Assembly: GCA_016209685.1 (NCBI GenBank)
Contig: JACQVQ010000008.1
Coordinates: 62,001 to 126,000 of the forward strand
Length of the DNA: 64,000 nt
Direction of reading: 5' to 3'
DNA from: Planctomycetota bacterium
GTDB taxonomy: Bacteria > Planctomycetota > Brocadiia > Brocadiales > Bathyanammoxibiaceae
Shown: piece after piece, positions 34,667 to 42,897 of the stretch
How the letters are laid out: every line of letters begins with the position of its first letter
Numbering within the stretch: the first letter of the stretch is position 1
The notes under the pieces: generated by a model
What the model saw: only the letters and a program-made list of their open reading frames with translations
Databases searched by the model: none
What the model was told of the DNA's origin: nothing
Made by a program: the position numbers and the translations under genes

Positions 34667-36721
34667 TTGAAAGCAGAAATAAGAGGGGAGGCCCCCTGTA
34701 TCACAGCCTGCCCTATAAATCAAGACGCCAGGGATTATGTGCAACTAATCGCCCGTGGGCACTTTGAGGAGGCCTTCCAACTGGTAAGGTCCAAGAACCC
34801 CTTCCCCGCCTCCTGTGGACGCATCTGTACGAGGCGCTGTGAGGAGGCCTGCAGGAGGACGGCGGTGGACGAACCCATCGCCATCTGCTGGCTGAAGCGG
34901 TTCCTCTCAGATAAAGATTTTACATCCAGCTTTACTAACCCCCAGAAAGAGTACGCCGAGAAGGTGGCCATCGTGGGGGCAGGACCGGCAGGACTATCGG
35001 CGGCCAACGACCTCTGTCTCCTGGGATACAAGTGCGTAATCTTTGAAGAACTCCAGGAACCAGGGGGCATGTTACGGGTGGGTGTCCCGCGTTACCGTCT
35101 GCCCAGGGAATCCCTGGATAAAGACATCGCCAATATCCTCTCCCTGGGGGCAGAACTCAGGACCGGGATAAAAGTAGGAGTGGACATCACCCTTGCGGAC
35201 TTGCAGAAAGAGGACTTCAAGGCGCTCTTCCTCGCCATAGGTTCCCATAAACCTCTAAGGCTGGGTATCCCGGGGGAAGACCTCCCTGGGGTAATCCCGG
35301 CCCTGGAGTTCTTCCGTAAGGTCTCACTGGGCGGAGGCCCAAGGGTAGGCCGTCGGGTGGCCGTTATTGGCGGAGGGGATACCGCCCTGGATGCCGCCAG
35401 GACGGCGCTACGTACGGGTGCAGGAGAGGTCAGCCTCATATACCGCAGGGGCCTGGAAGAGATGCCTTGCGAGACGGAGGGCAGAAAAGAGGCAGAAGAG
35501 GAGGGTATAAATTTCATCCTCCTTGCCGCCCCGGTAGAGGTCCTCGGCAAAAATAGGGTAATGGGGCTGAGGTGCATCAAAATGACGCTTGGAGAGCCTG
35601 ATACTGGTGGCAGGAAAAGGCCCATACCCCTCCCAGGCTCTGAATTTACCCTGGCGGTGGATAACGTCCTTGTCGCCGTAGGCCAATCCCCCGAACTGGG
35701 ACTCCTTGCCAGGAATGGTATAGAAGTAAGCCCAAAAGGGGCCATAAAGGTGGACGAGGGTACCATGCTAACCAACGTGCCCTGGGTCTTTGCCGGTGGA
35801 GATGCCATCACGTTAGGCGGTACACTGGTACAGGCCATCGCCCACGGTAGGCAGGCCGCCCTTTCCATCCATAGCTACCTCAGGGGAGAGAGATTTCAGA
35901 GTCCTGTCACCCTGGAGCCAATAGAGGAATTATCTCCTGCCAGGACTTCACTTATTAAAAGAGAGGTAAGACAGAGGATGCCCATGTTGCCCGTAGCACC
36001 CAGGATAACGAACTTCAACGAGGTGGAACTGGGCTTTCCTGAAGAACAGGCGGTTAGAGAGGCAAAACGATGCCTGAACTGTGGTGCAGGGGCGGTGGTT
36101 GACCCGGAGCTCTGCGCCGCCTGTCTTACCTGTGTAAGGGTCTGCCCTTACGATGTCCCTCAAATACCCTTAGGGGGGAAGAGGGCGGAGATAGGGCCAG
36201 ACTGCCAGTCCTGCGGTGTCTGTGCGGTGGAATGCCCTGCAAACGCCATCTCCCTCAGGGATAGATACGAGGATATGGGGGAAAAGACGTTAGAATCAGT
36301 CATGGGTCAGCTTCCCAGCAGGGGCGCATTACAATATGCCCCTACGATTGTAGCCTTCGTATGTCAGTACGATTCTAACCCCCCAGCCGTAGCCCAGGAA
36401 CTCAGAAGAAATGGTGTAAAAGCAGTGGAGGTTTCCTGCATAAGCAAACTTGAACCCAGCACCTTTATTAGGGCCTTTGAGATGGGGGCCGATGCAGTCT
36501 TGATTGTAGGATGCCAGCCAGGGGGTTGTCACTTTGACGCAGGCCACGCCTGGGCCAAGAGGAGATTAGACCACACCGCAAGACTACTGGAGACGATGGG
36601 GGTGGAGAGACAGAGGCTCCAATGGATTTCTCCTATCCCGGAGGAAGGATTTTTCAAAATTCTCAGGGACTCCGTGGAAGAGATTAAGAAACTGGGGCCG
36701 GTCTTTCAAACCAATGAATAA
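34667..36721 (+). CDS. GltD-like NAD(P)H oxidoreductase fused to ferredoxin and MvhD domains
   Basis: About 684 residues from TTG 34667, placed by AAGGAG 5-6 bases upstream; a GTG at 34610 would start inside the MITE-like element. An N-terminal 4Fe-4S dicluster region (CITACPINQ, CGRICTRRCEEAC) is followed by FAD (VGAGPAGLSAANDL) and NAD(P)H (IGGGDTALDAAR) domains. Two 4Fe-4S motifs (CAACLTCVRVCP, CQSCGVCAVECP) and a C-terminal MvhD/FlpD domain (AFVCQYDS, VGCQPGGCHF) complete it. The MvhD domain passes electrons in hydrogenase/Hdr complexes. Followed by MetV and MetF, it probably delivers NAD(P)H electrons to methylene-THF reductase. SRGALQYAPT at the ferredoxin-MvhD junction is a palindrome. 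Confidence 0.9.
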   Translation: MKAEIRGEAPCITACPINQDARDYVQLIARGHFEEAFQLVRSKNPFPASCGRICTRRCEEACRRTAVDEPIAICWLKRFLSDKDFTSSFTNPQKEYAEKVAIVGAGPAGLSAANDLCLLGYKCVIFEELQEPGGMLRVGVPRYRLPRESLDKDIANILSLGAELRTGIKVGVDITLADLQKEDFKALFLAIGSHKPLRLGIPGEDLPGVIPALEFFRKVSLGGGPRVGRRVAVIGGGDTALDAARTALRTGAGEVSLIYRRGLEEMPCETEGRKEAEEEGINFILLAAPVEVLGKNRVMGLRCIKMTLGEPDTGGRKRPIPLPGSEFTLAVDNVLVAVGQSPELGLLARNGIEVSPKGAIKVDEGTMLTNVPWVFAGGDAITLGGTLVQAIAHGRQAALSIHSYLRGERFQSPVTLEPIEELSPARTSLIKREVRQRMPMLPVAPRITNFNEVELGFPEEQAVREAKRCLNCGAGAVVDPELCAACLTCVRVCPYDVPQIPLGGKRAEIGPDCQSCGVCAVECPANAISLRDRYEDMGEKTLESVMGQLPSRGALQYAPTIVAFVCQYDSNPPAVAQELRRNGVKAVEVSCISKLEPSTFIRAFEMGADAVLIVGCQPGGCHFDAGHAWAKRRLDHTARLLETMGVERQRLQWISPIPEEGFFKILRDSVEEIKKLGPVFQTNE
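36318..36345. repeat. GTAGGGGC-type palindrome at a domain junction
   Basis: 28 bases, left arm GCAGGGGC, core GCATTACAATAT, right arm GCCCCTAC with one change in the core pairing. Read in frame as RGALQYAPT between the ferredoxin and MvhD domains. Confidence 0.88.
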
Positions 36722-36733
36722 AGGTATAAAGAG

Positions 36734-37405
36734 ATGATTGTCGCCAGACCTAAATCCTTTGAAGACATAAAGAAGCTCATCCAGAACTATAAGAAGGTGG
36801 CCGTCATGGGCTGTGGTGGGTGTGTAACGGTGCGCTCCATAGGTGGACAGAAGCAGGCTGAAGAGCTGGCCTCCTTAATCAGACTCTGGGCCAAGAGGGA
36901 GGGCAAGGAGATGGTGGTGACGGAGGTTACCCTCACCCGTCAATGCGAGCCAGAGTTCATAGACTCTATAAAAGAAAGGGTTGGCGATTGGGAGGTGGTA
37001 GTGTCCCTGGCCTGTGGGGTTGGGGTGCAGTGTCTTGCAGAGAGGTATCCCAGGGTAAAGGTCTTCCCGGGGGTGGACACCACGTTCATGGGGGCGACCA
37101 TAGAGGCAGGACTCTACTGGGAGAGGTGTGTAGGGTGCGGCGACTGTACTGTGGCAGAGACCGGCGGTTTCTGCCCCGTGGCAAGATGTGCCAAGAACAT
37201 GATGAACGGCCCGTGCGGCGGCTCCCAAGGGGGCCGCTGTGAGGTCTCCCCTGAGACCCCCTGTGTATGGCAGCTTATTTATGAGCGTATGGAGGAATTA
37301 GGCATCGGGGAGGAGCTTGACGATATCAGGCCGCCCAAGGACTGGTCAGTCAGGCCCCAGAGTATGGTGATGGAGCACCTTCGGGTGGAGAAAAAGACGC
37401 CATGA
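36734..37405 (+). CDS. metV: Methylenetetrahydrofolate reductase partner, zinc/Fe-S protein MetV
   Basis: 223 residues with many cysteines: GCGGCVTVRSIGG near residue 28, CVGCGDCTVAE, CPVARCAKNMMNGPCGGSQGGRCEV. This is the MetV (MTHFR_C) domain, which in acetogens carries a 4Fe-4S cluster and forms a complex with MetF. It overlaps metF by 4 bases and follows the MvhD fusion by 12 bases, so the three are one operon. This arrangement resembles the MetF-MetV-HdrABC-MvhD complex of Moorella, reduced to three proteins. Confidence 0.93.
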   Translation: MIVARPKSFEDIKKLIQNYKKVAVMGCGGCVTVRSIGGQKQAEELASLIRLWAKREGKEMVVTEVTLTRQCEPEFIDSIKERVGDWEVVVSLACGVGVQCLAERYPRVKVFPGVDTTFMGATIEAGLYWERCVGCGDCTVAETGGFCPVARCAKNMMNGPCGGSQGGRCEVSPETPCVWQLIYERMEELGIGEELDDIRPPKDWSVRPQSMVMEHLRVEKKTP

Positions 37406-38391
37406 CCGGGAAGAATCCACAAGCTGTAGGGGCAGGTTTTAAACCTGCCCCTGCAATTCCGGTCCTCACCTCAGGCAGTCACTTGGAAAAATTGCTCAGG
37501 GAGGGGAGATTTGTGGTTACGGCCGAGCTTGGTCCTCCCAGGGGGGCAGAGAGGGCAGTGGTGGAAAAGAAGGCCAACCTCCTTAATGGTTACGTGGATG
37601 CCGTCAACATCACCGACTGTCAGACCTCCGTGGTGAGGATGTCCAGTATTGCCTCCGCCCAGATACTCCTGGAGATGGGCCTGGAGCCAGTGGTGCAGAT
37701 GACCTGTAGAGACCGTAACCGGATTGCCCTCCAATCCGACCTCCTTGGGGCATGGGCGTTGGGGATGAAGAACCTCCTCTGTCTTACGGGGGACCATCCC
37801 AAATTCGGAGACCACCCCGGGGCCAAACCTGTCTTTGACCTGGATTCAATACACCTCCTCCACATGCTCAAGACCATGCGGGAAGAAAAGAAGATGCTCT
37901 CAGGGACACCCCTGGAGGGAGAGCCGAGGTTCTTCCTGGGTGCGGCGGAGAACCCCTTTGCAGACCCCTTTGCCTTCCGTTCCAGGCGGCTGGCCAAGAA
38001 GATAACGGCCGGGGCAGAGTTCATCCAGACCCAGATTGTCTATAACGTGGACAAATTTGCCCGATGGATGGAAGAGGTTAGAGAGAAAGGTCTCCACAAG
38101 AGGGCCTTCATCCTGGCAGGGGTGACGCCCTTGAAGTCTGCCGGCATGGCCAAGTATATGAAGAAGCACGTCCCGGGCATGGACGTCCCAGACACTATCA
38201 TCTCGCGCCTTGAGCAGAAAAAATCCAAGGCCGAAGGCATGGATATTTGTGTAGAGATAATCGGAAAACTGAGGCAGATAGAGGGGCTCTCCGGTATACA
38301 CATCATGGCGATTGAATGGGAGGAGGTGGTAGCCCAGCTAGTAGAGAGGGTAGGCCTGCTCCCACGCCCTGTGGCAAGTAGTAGGCAGTAA
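37402..38391 (+). CDS. metF: Methylenetetrahydrofolate reductase
   Basis: 329 residues. The TIM-barrel enzyme starts at HLEKLLREGRFVVTAELGPPRG (about residue 29); QMTCRDRNRIALQSDLLGA and NLLCLTGDHP are the folate/FAD motifs. It reduces 5,10-methylene-THF to 5-methyl-THF. The 28 residues before the barrel contain VGAGFKPAP, the translation of a GTAGGGGC-family palindrome (37426-37454), and have no counterpart in the family. The C-terminal ASSRQ and the stop come from a CAGTAAGCAG repeat. Confidence 0.95.
   Translation: MTGKNPQAVGAGFKPAPAIPVLTSGSHLEKLLREGRFVVTAELGPPRGAERAVVEKKANLLNGYVDAVNITDCQTSVVRMSSIASAQILLEMGLEPVVQMTCRDRNRIALQSDLLGAWALGMKNLLCLTGDHPKFGDHPGAKPVFDLDSIHLLHMLKTMREEKKMLSGTPLEGEPRFFLGAAENPFADPFAFRSRRLAKKITAGAEFIQTQIVYNVDKFARWMEEVREKGLHKRAFILAGVTPLKSAGMAKYMKKHVPGMDVPDTIISRLEQKKSKAEGMDICVEIIGKLRQIEGLSGIHIMAIEWEEVVAQLVERVGLLPRPVASSRQ
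37426..37454. repeat. GTAGGGGC palindrome, core AGGTTTTAAACCT, in the metF N-terminus
   Basis: 29 bases, arms GTAGGGGC and GCCCCTGC, in frame zero, translated VGAGFKPAP. Confidence 0.9.
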
Positions 38392-38433
38392 GCAGTATGC
38401 AGTAAGGGTAGCCGCAGGCTTTAGCTTGCGCCT
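38379..38433. repeat. CAGTAAGCAG arm plus GCCGCAGGCTTTAGC palindrome
   Basis: A single arm of CAGTAGGCAGTAAGCAG units that provides the metF stop, followed by a degenerate palindrome GTAGCCGCAGGCT/AGCTTGCGCC (38408-38433). It separates convergent metF and ftcD. Confidence 0.65.
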
Positions 38434-38446
38434 CAAATCTTGGTGT

Positions 38447-39448
38447 CTATCCAAGGTCCAGGGCATATTCAATCACCTTCTTTTCTGGCTTAAAGTCCCT
38501 GAGGGCCAGGCCCTTTATTGCTGTCCTTATCAATTCCTCTGTAGGGGCGACCGGCCGGTCGCCCCTACTACCTATATAAAACCTCCCGGCCATAAGGAGA
38601 GGCTCCAGGCTAATAAGCCCCACTATTTCGCTGGCCGTAACCTCTACCCCGATGGCCTCGGCCTCCCTACGGACCGCCTCCAGGGCCACATGTGGAGGGG
38701 TAACCTCGTAATCCAGGAGGTTCATGGAGACCTGCGTAATACCTGTATTGAGTCTCACTCCCATGGCCTGCACCTGTTTCAATAGTCCTGGTATCCTTTC
38801 TGTCCCGTTAATCTTTCTAATTACGCCTGTCTCCCTCACCCTGCCTGATATCTTATTGGCAATCGCCAGTTCAGGGGTAGAGAGGTCTACGTTGTAGGCA
38901 ATGAGGAGCTTCCTGGCCCCGATGACCGTTGCCCCGTTACGTCTCACCCTCTCATTAAATTCGCATGGGCCAAAGTCGGGTCTCTCCCTGGACAACTTTT
39001 CTGCCAGCCCCTCGTATTCCCCCTTTCTAATGTTGGCAAGCTCCCTACGCTCTGGCCTCCTTGCCGCCTCACGGTATAGATAGACCGGTATGCCCAACCC
39101 CTCCCCCACCTCCCTGGCCAGTTCCACCGCCAGCCTGACGCACTCTTCCATAGTAACCCTACGGATAGGCACAAAGGGCACTACGTCCGCCGCCCCTAGC
39201 CTGGGATGACTACCCCTGTGCCGGGACATGTCTATGAGTTCACCTGCCCTGGCGATTGCCTTCCTGGCGGCCTCCTTCACCCCCTCAGGGGTACCGGCGA
39301 ACGTCACTACGGTGCGGTTGTAGTCAGGGTCAGGCTCCACCCCCAGGAGCTTCACCTCCGGGGTAGATTCTATCTCCCTGACGATGGCCCTGATTTTGTC
39401 CAGGTCTTTTCCTTCGCTGAAATTAGGCACGCATTCTACTATTTTCAT
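38447..39448 (-). CDS. ftcD: Glutamate formimidoyltransferase
   Basis: 333 residues, only the transferase domain (no cyclodeaminase). ECVPNFSEGKDLDKI at the N-terminus, HRGSHPRLGAADVVPFVP and GPCEFNERVRRNGATVIGAR are FTCD motifs. It transfers the formimino group of formiminoglutamate to tetrahydrofolate, the last step of this histidine degradation route, feeding C1-folate close to metF. Residues about 294-303 (SRGDRPVAPT) are a palindrome read in frame near the C-terminus. It is convergent with metF and divergent from hutU. Confidence 0.93.
   Translation of the reverse strand: MKIVECVPNFSEGKDLDKIRAIVREIESTPEVKLLGVEPDPDYNRTVVTFAGTPEGVKEAARKAIARAGELIDMSRHRGSHPRLGAADVVPFVPIRRVTMEECVRLAVELAREVGEGLGIPVYLYREAARRPERRELANIRKGEYEGLAEKLSRERPDFGPCEFNERVRRNGATVIGARKLLIAYNVDLSTPELAIANKISGRVRETGVIRKINGTERIPGLLKQVQAMGVRLNTGITQVSMNLLDYEVTPPHVALEAVRREAEAIGVEVTASEIVGLISLEPLLMAGRFYIGSRGDRPVAPTEELIRTAIKGLALRDFKPEKKVIEYALDLG
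38541..38568. repeat. GTAGGGGC palindrome, core GACCGGCCGGTC, inside ftcD
   Basis: Perfect 28-base palindrome, read on the minus strand as RGDRPVAPT. Confidence 0.95.
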
Positions 39449-39517
39449 GATACTGGTTTAGGTATCCTCACCTTGACTGGACTCCTGGGATATTGTATCG
39501 TGTGGATGCATTTCTCT

Positions 39518-39549
39518 GTAGGGGTTTTTTTGATTAATCAAACCCCTAC
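39518..39549. repeat. GTAGGGGT palindrome upstream of hutU
   Basis: 32 bases, arms GTAGGGGTTT and AAACCCCTAC with TTTTGATTAATC in the middle. It lies in the divergent region between ftcD and hutU, where promoters are expected, about 20 bases before the hutU start. Confidence 0.82.
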
Positions 39550-39570
39550 TCCTGCGGAAAGGAGCAATCC

Positions 39571-41256
39571 ATGCCCAGGCCCATGTACTACGAGGAAAGA
39601 CCCTCCCTTCCCATCAAGGCCCACACCGGTACAGGACTCCACTGCAAGACCTGGGACACAGAGGCCGTCATGAGGATGCTCATGAATTGCCTGGACCCTG
39701 CGGTGGCTACATGCCCCGAGGAGCTAATCGTGTATGGCGGGGCAGGCAGGGTGGCCAGGAATTGGAGGGAGTATAACCGCCTGTTGAAGGCCCTGCAAGG
39801 ACTGGAAAAGGACGAGACCCTCTGCGTCCAATCTGGGCGCCCTGTCTACGTTGCAAAGACCTTTACTCATTCTCCGCGGGTGATTATTGCTACGGCCAAT
39901 CTGGTCCCCGCCTGGGCCACCCAGGCGAATTTTGACAGATACGACGAGATGGGCCTTACCATGTTTGGTCAGATGACTGCCGGTAGCTGGATATACATAG
40001 GGTCGCAGGGGATACTCCAGGGTACCTATAACACCTTTGCCGCCCTGGCACTGAAGGAGTACGGCCTTTCCAGTCTGAAGGGTAAATTCATCCTTACTGC
40101 CGGGATGGGAGGGATGAGCGGGGCACAGCCCCTGGCCGTGACCATGAATGAGGGGGTGATACTGGACGTAGAGGTGCGGGAGGAGCGGATTCTTAAGAGG
40201 GTACACCAGGGCTACTGTGATAGGGTTACCCACAGCCTGGACGAGGCCCTGGGGTGGGTCACGGAGGCCAGGGACAGTGGTAAGCCGCTATCGGTAGGGT
40301 TGGTAGGCAATGCCGCAGAGGTACACCCTGAACTGGTTAGGAGGGGAATCGTCCCGGACGTAGTTACAGACCAGACCCCGGCACACGACATCTATAGCTA
40401 CGTACCTATTGGTAAGGTCTCAGATATGGACAGGCTGAGGGAGGAAGACAGGGACGGCTACAGGAATAGGGCCTTAGAGGCCATAGCCCTCCATACGGAG
40501 GCCATCCTGGAGTTCCAGCGGCGTGGCGCCATCTGCTTTGACTACGGCAACAACCTCAGGGGCCAGGCGGAGTCAGCAGGGGTAGAGGTAAGGGGACGAG
40601 ACGGAAATTTTAAATATCCTGGTTTTGTCCCTGCCTACATACGCCCCCTCTTCTGCCAGGGTAAGGGTCCGTTCCGTTGGGTGGCCCTCTCTGGAGACCC
40701 AGGAGACATAGCCCGTCTGGACCGGGCACTCCTTGAGACCTTTCCGGAGGACCGCCCCCTCAGACGCTGGATAACCCTGGCGGGCCAAAGAGTCTCCCAT
40801 GAAGGACTCCCTGCCAGGATATGCTGGCTGGGCTACGGAGACCGTGCAAGGTTTGGCAATGTGATAAATGAATTGGTGGGAAAGGGAGAGGTTAAGGCCC
40901 CCATCGTCATTGGCAGGGACCATCTGGACTGTGGCTCAGTGGCCTCTCCTTACAGGGAGACGGAGGGGATGAGGGACGGAAGCGACGCCATCGCAGACTG
41001 GCCCTTACTCAATTTTGCCCTTAACACGGCCTGCGGGGCCAGCTGGGTCAGCTTCCATCACGGGGGTGGGGTGGGTATCGGTAACTCCCTCCACGCAGGG
41101 ATGGTAGTCGTGGCCGATGGTACCAGCGAGAGGGCGGAGAGGTTGGAGAGGGTCCTCACCGCAGACCCCGGGATTGGGATAGCCAGACATGTGGATGCAG
41201 GATATGAGGAGGCTATTGAGGTTGCCAGGAGAAAGGGCGTAAAACTGCCCGAATAG
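39571..41256 (+). CDS. hutU: Urocanate hydratase
   Basis: 561 residues, normal length. [62 protein letters not shown] and a C-terminal [18 protein letters not shown] are the NAD+-binding and active-site motifs. It converts urocanate to imidazolonepropionate. AAGGAG lies 6 bases before ATG. hutI follows 4 bases after its stop, so the two form an operon; histidine ammonia-lyase is not present here. Confidence 0.97.
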   Translation: MPRPMYYEERPSLPIKAHTGTGLHCKTWDTEAVMRMLMNCLDPAVATCPEELIVYGGAGRVARNWREYNRLLKALQGLEKDETLCVQSGRPVYVAKTFTHSPRVIIATANLVPAWATQANFDRYDEMGLTMFGQMTAGSWIYIGSQGILQGTYNTFAALALKEYGLSSLKGKFILTAGMGGMSGAQPLAVTMNEGVILDVEVREERILKRVHQGYCDRVTHSLDEALGWVTEARDSGKPLSVGLVGNAAEVHPELVRRGIVPDVVTDQTPAHDIYSYVPIGKVSDMDRLREEDRDGYRNRALEAIALHTEAILEFQRRGAICFDYGNNLRGQAESAGVEVRGRDGNFKYPGFVPAYIRPLFCQGKGPFRWVALSGDPGDIARLDRALLETFPEDRPLRRWITLAGQRVSHEGLPARICWLGYGDRARFGNVINELVGKGEVKAPIVIGRDHLDCGSVASPYRETEGMRDGSDAIADWPLLNFALNTACGASWVSFHHGGGVGIGNSLHAGMVVVADGTSERAERLERVLTADPGIGIARHVDAGYEEAIEVARRKGVKLPE

Positions 41257-41260
41257 AGTT

Positions 41261-42643
41261 ATGAAAAAGAAAACCGGCAAACAATGCGACCTTGTAGTAG
41301 TAAATGCCTCTGAACTCCTCACACTAGCCGATGCCCCGCACATGCCCAGGACGGGTGGGGAGATGCGAGATCTGGGTCTCATACGAAACGGTGGACTGGC
41401 CATAGAGGGGTGTGAATTTGTTGCAGTGGGCCCGTCCAGGGAGATAGAGTCTAAATATGCCGGTAAGGCAAAGAGGGTAATAGACGCCTCAGGGAAGGTG
41501 GTGATGCCAGGATTTGTAGACCCGCATACCCACGCCGTCTTTGCAGGCTGGAGGGACAGGGAATGGGTAATGAGGCTAGGGGGCATTTGTAATGCGGAAT
41601 TAGGAATTCGGAATGCGGAACACCGCACTCCGCAATCCAGAGGCATGGACTACCTTGACGTCCTCAAGGCAGGGGGAGGCATCCTGGAGACGGTCAGTGC
41701 CACCAGGGCGGCCTCCCAGGAGGAGCTTATGACGATAACAAAGAAGCACCTTGATACCATGCTCCTCCACGGCACTACCACGGCAGAGGTGAAGAGTGGT
41801 TACGGGCTGGATTTAGAAAATGAGATTAAGATACTGAAGGTCATTGAGGCACTTGGGGAGGGACACCCTATACGCCTGATACCCACCTTCCTGGGCGCCC
41901 ATGCCGTGCCTGCAGAGTATAAGGACGACCCGGAGGGCTATGTGGAGGCAGTGATGGGGTGGTTGCCGGAAGTTAAGACCCTGGCCAGGTTTTGTGACGT
42001 GTTTCTGGAAGAGGGGGCCTTTAACCTGGCCCAGGCGGAGAGGATACTCGTCAGGGCCAAGGGACTGGGTCTTGCCCTGAAGCTCCATGCAGGGGAGTTC
42101 AAAGACCTGGGAGGGGCGGGACTGGCCCTTCGGTTAGGGGCGACCTCCGTTGACCACCTGGATTATGTCTCGGAGGAGGACATGGTGAAAATGGCCCGAA
42201 GGGCAAAAAGGGTTCAAAGGCTTAAAGGTTCAAAGGTTCAAGGTGTAACGGTGGCAGTCCTTCTACCTGGCGTACCCTTCTTCCTCAGGAGGGGGTCCGC
42301 CTCAGGCGGAGCCAGTGCAAGGGTGATGATAGACCTTGGGGTGCCAGTGGCCATTGGTACTGACTTTAATCCTGGGACGTGTCCCACCCCGAACATGCAA
42401 CTAATCATGACCCTGGCCTGTCTGGAGTTGGGTATGACCCCTGAAGAGGTCATAAGTGCCGCCACTATCAATGCGGCCCACGCCCTGGGCTATGCCCACA
42501 GGGTAGGCAGTCTGGAGGTGGGCAAGAGGGCCGATGTCCTGATTTTAGATGTGCCTACCTATACCCGCCTGACTTACCAATTTGGTGTAAGTCATGTGGA
42601 GACCGTGATAAAGACCGGAAAGGTGGTAGTGGGAGACCTGTAG
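41261..42643 (+). CDS. hutI: Imidazolonepropionase carrying three repeat-derived inserts
   Basis: 460 residues, about 40-50 longer than usual for HutI. Metal-binding DPHTHAVFAG, LKLHAGEF and GTDFNPGTCPTPNMQ are intact, so the amidohydrolase is probably active; it hydrolyses imidazolonepropionate to formiminoglutamate. The extra length comes from repeats in frame: CNAELGIRNAEHRTP (about 110-129, GGAATTCGGAATGCGG family), RVQRLKGSKVQG (about 317-328, TTCAAAGG family) and SASGG (346-350, 15-base palindrome). The stop codon itself is the TAG in a degenerate GTAGGGGC palindrome. Confidence 0.95.
   Translation: MKKKTGKQCDLVVVNASELLTLADAPHMPRTGGEMRDLGLIRNGGLAIEGCEFVAVGPSREIESKYAGKAKRVIDASGKVVMPGFVDPHTHAVFAGWRDREWVMRLGGICNAELGIRNAEHRTPQSRGMDYLDVLKAGGGILETVSATRAASQEELMTITKKHLDTMLLHGTTTAEVKSGYGLDLENEIKILKVIEALGEGHPIRLIPTFLGAHAVPAEYKDDPEGYVEAVMGWLPEVKTLARFCDVFLEEGAFNLAQAERILVRAKGLGLALKLHAGEFKDLGGAGLALRLGATSVDHLDYVSEEDMVKMARRAKRVQRLKGSKVQGVTVAVLLPGVPFFLRRGSASGGASARVMIDLGVPVAIGTDFNPGTCPTPNMQLIMTLACLELGMTPEEVISAATINAAHALGYAHRVGSLEVGKRADVLILDVPTYTRLTYQFGVSHVETVIKTGKVVVGDL
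41590..41638. repeat. GGAATTCGGAATGCGG repeat inside hutI
   Basis: About 49 bases with inverted GCGGAA and CCGCA units, the same family as the repeats flanking the four-helix-bundle gene at 12749/13170. Confidence 0.8.
42210..42243. repeat. TTCAAAGGCTTAAAGG repeat inside hutI
   Basis: Short repeated TTCAAAGG/TTAAAGG units, read as VQRLKGSKVQG. Confidence 0.75.
42296..42310. repeat. 15-base palindrome inside hutI
   Basis: Perfect TCCGCCTCAGGCGGA, translated SASGG. Confidence 0.88.
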
Positions 42644-42681
42644 GGGCGACCTGCCTGAGGTGGACGGGGCGTCCCCCCCTA
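42640..42681. repeat. Degenerate composite palindrome at the hutI stop
   Basis: Left arm GTAGGGGCGAC, an inner CTGCCTGAGGTGGA resembling the 15-base family, and right arm GTCCCCCCCTA. Same nesting as at 27798, but decayed. Confidence 0.6.
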
Positions 42682-42761
42682 TCACCGGCCCTCCCCCAGG
42701 TCACATCCATATTGTACGGTTGCTCGTATCTCTATTCCCCACAACCTGTTGAATTTAACTC

Positions 42762-42790
42762 TTGACTTGCCACCAGGGCCATGATAACAT
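42762..42790 (+). promoter_or_regulatory. Sigma70-type promoter upstream of ilvD
   Basis: TTGACT, 17-base spacer, TAACAT. About 108 bases before the ilvD ATG, with a GGGGTTAGGGGCTAGGG hairpin repeat between. Confidence 0.55.
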
Positions 42791-42811
42791 CCTCAGTTCG
42801 GAGGTTTTATA

Positions 42812-42894
42812 AACTAGGGGTTAGGGGCTAGGGATTAGGGGTTAGAGAAAGAAGATTGCTAGTCCCTATCCCCTAGTCTCTGGCCCCTGGGGTC
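42812..42894. repeat. Hairpin repeat, TAGGGGTTAGGGGCTAGGG type
   Basis: Left arm of TAGGGG units and right arm TCCCTATCCCCTAGTC, loop AAAGAAGATTG. It ends 3 bases before the ilvD ATG and covers its ribosome-site region. A relative lies at 58828. Confidence 0.82.
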
Positions 42895-42897
42895 TAA

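Noticed and set aside
35092-35868. Long minus-strand frame opposite the GltD-like gene
   Set aside because: Low-complexity Ser/Pro-rich translation; the plus-strand protein has complete FAD, NAD(P)H and Fe-S motifs.
42812-42894. Riboswitch or T-box leader of ilvD
   Set aside because: The region is a simple hairpin repeat with a relative in the rpsB-tsf gap; no conserved riboswitch or T-box sequence is seen.
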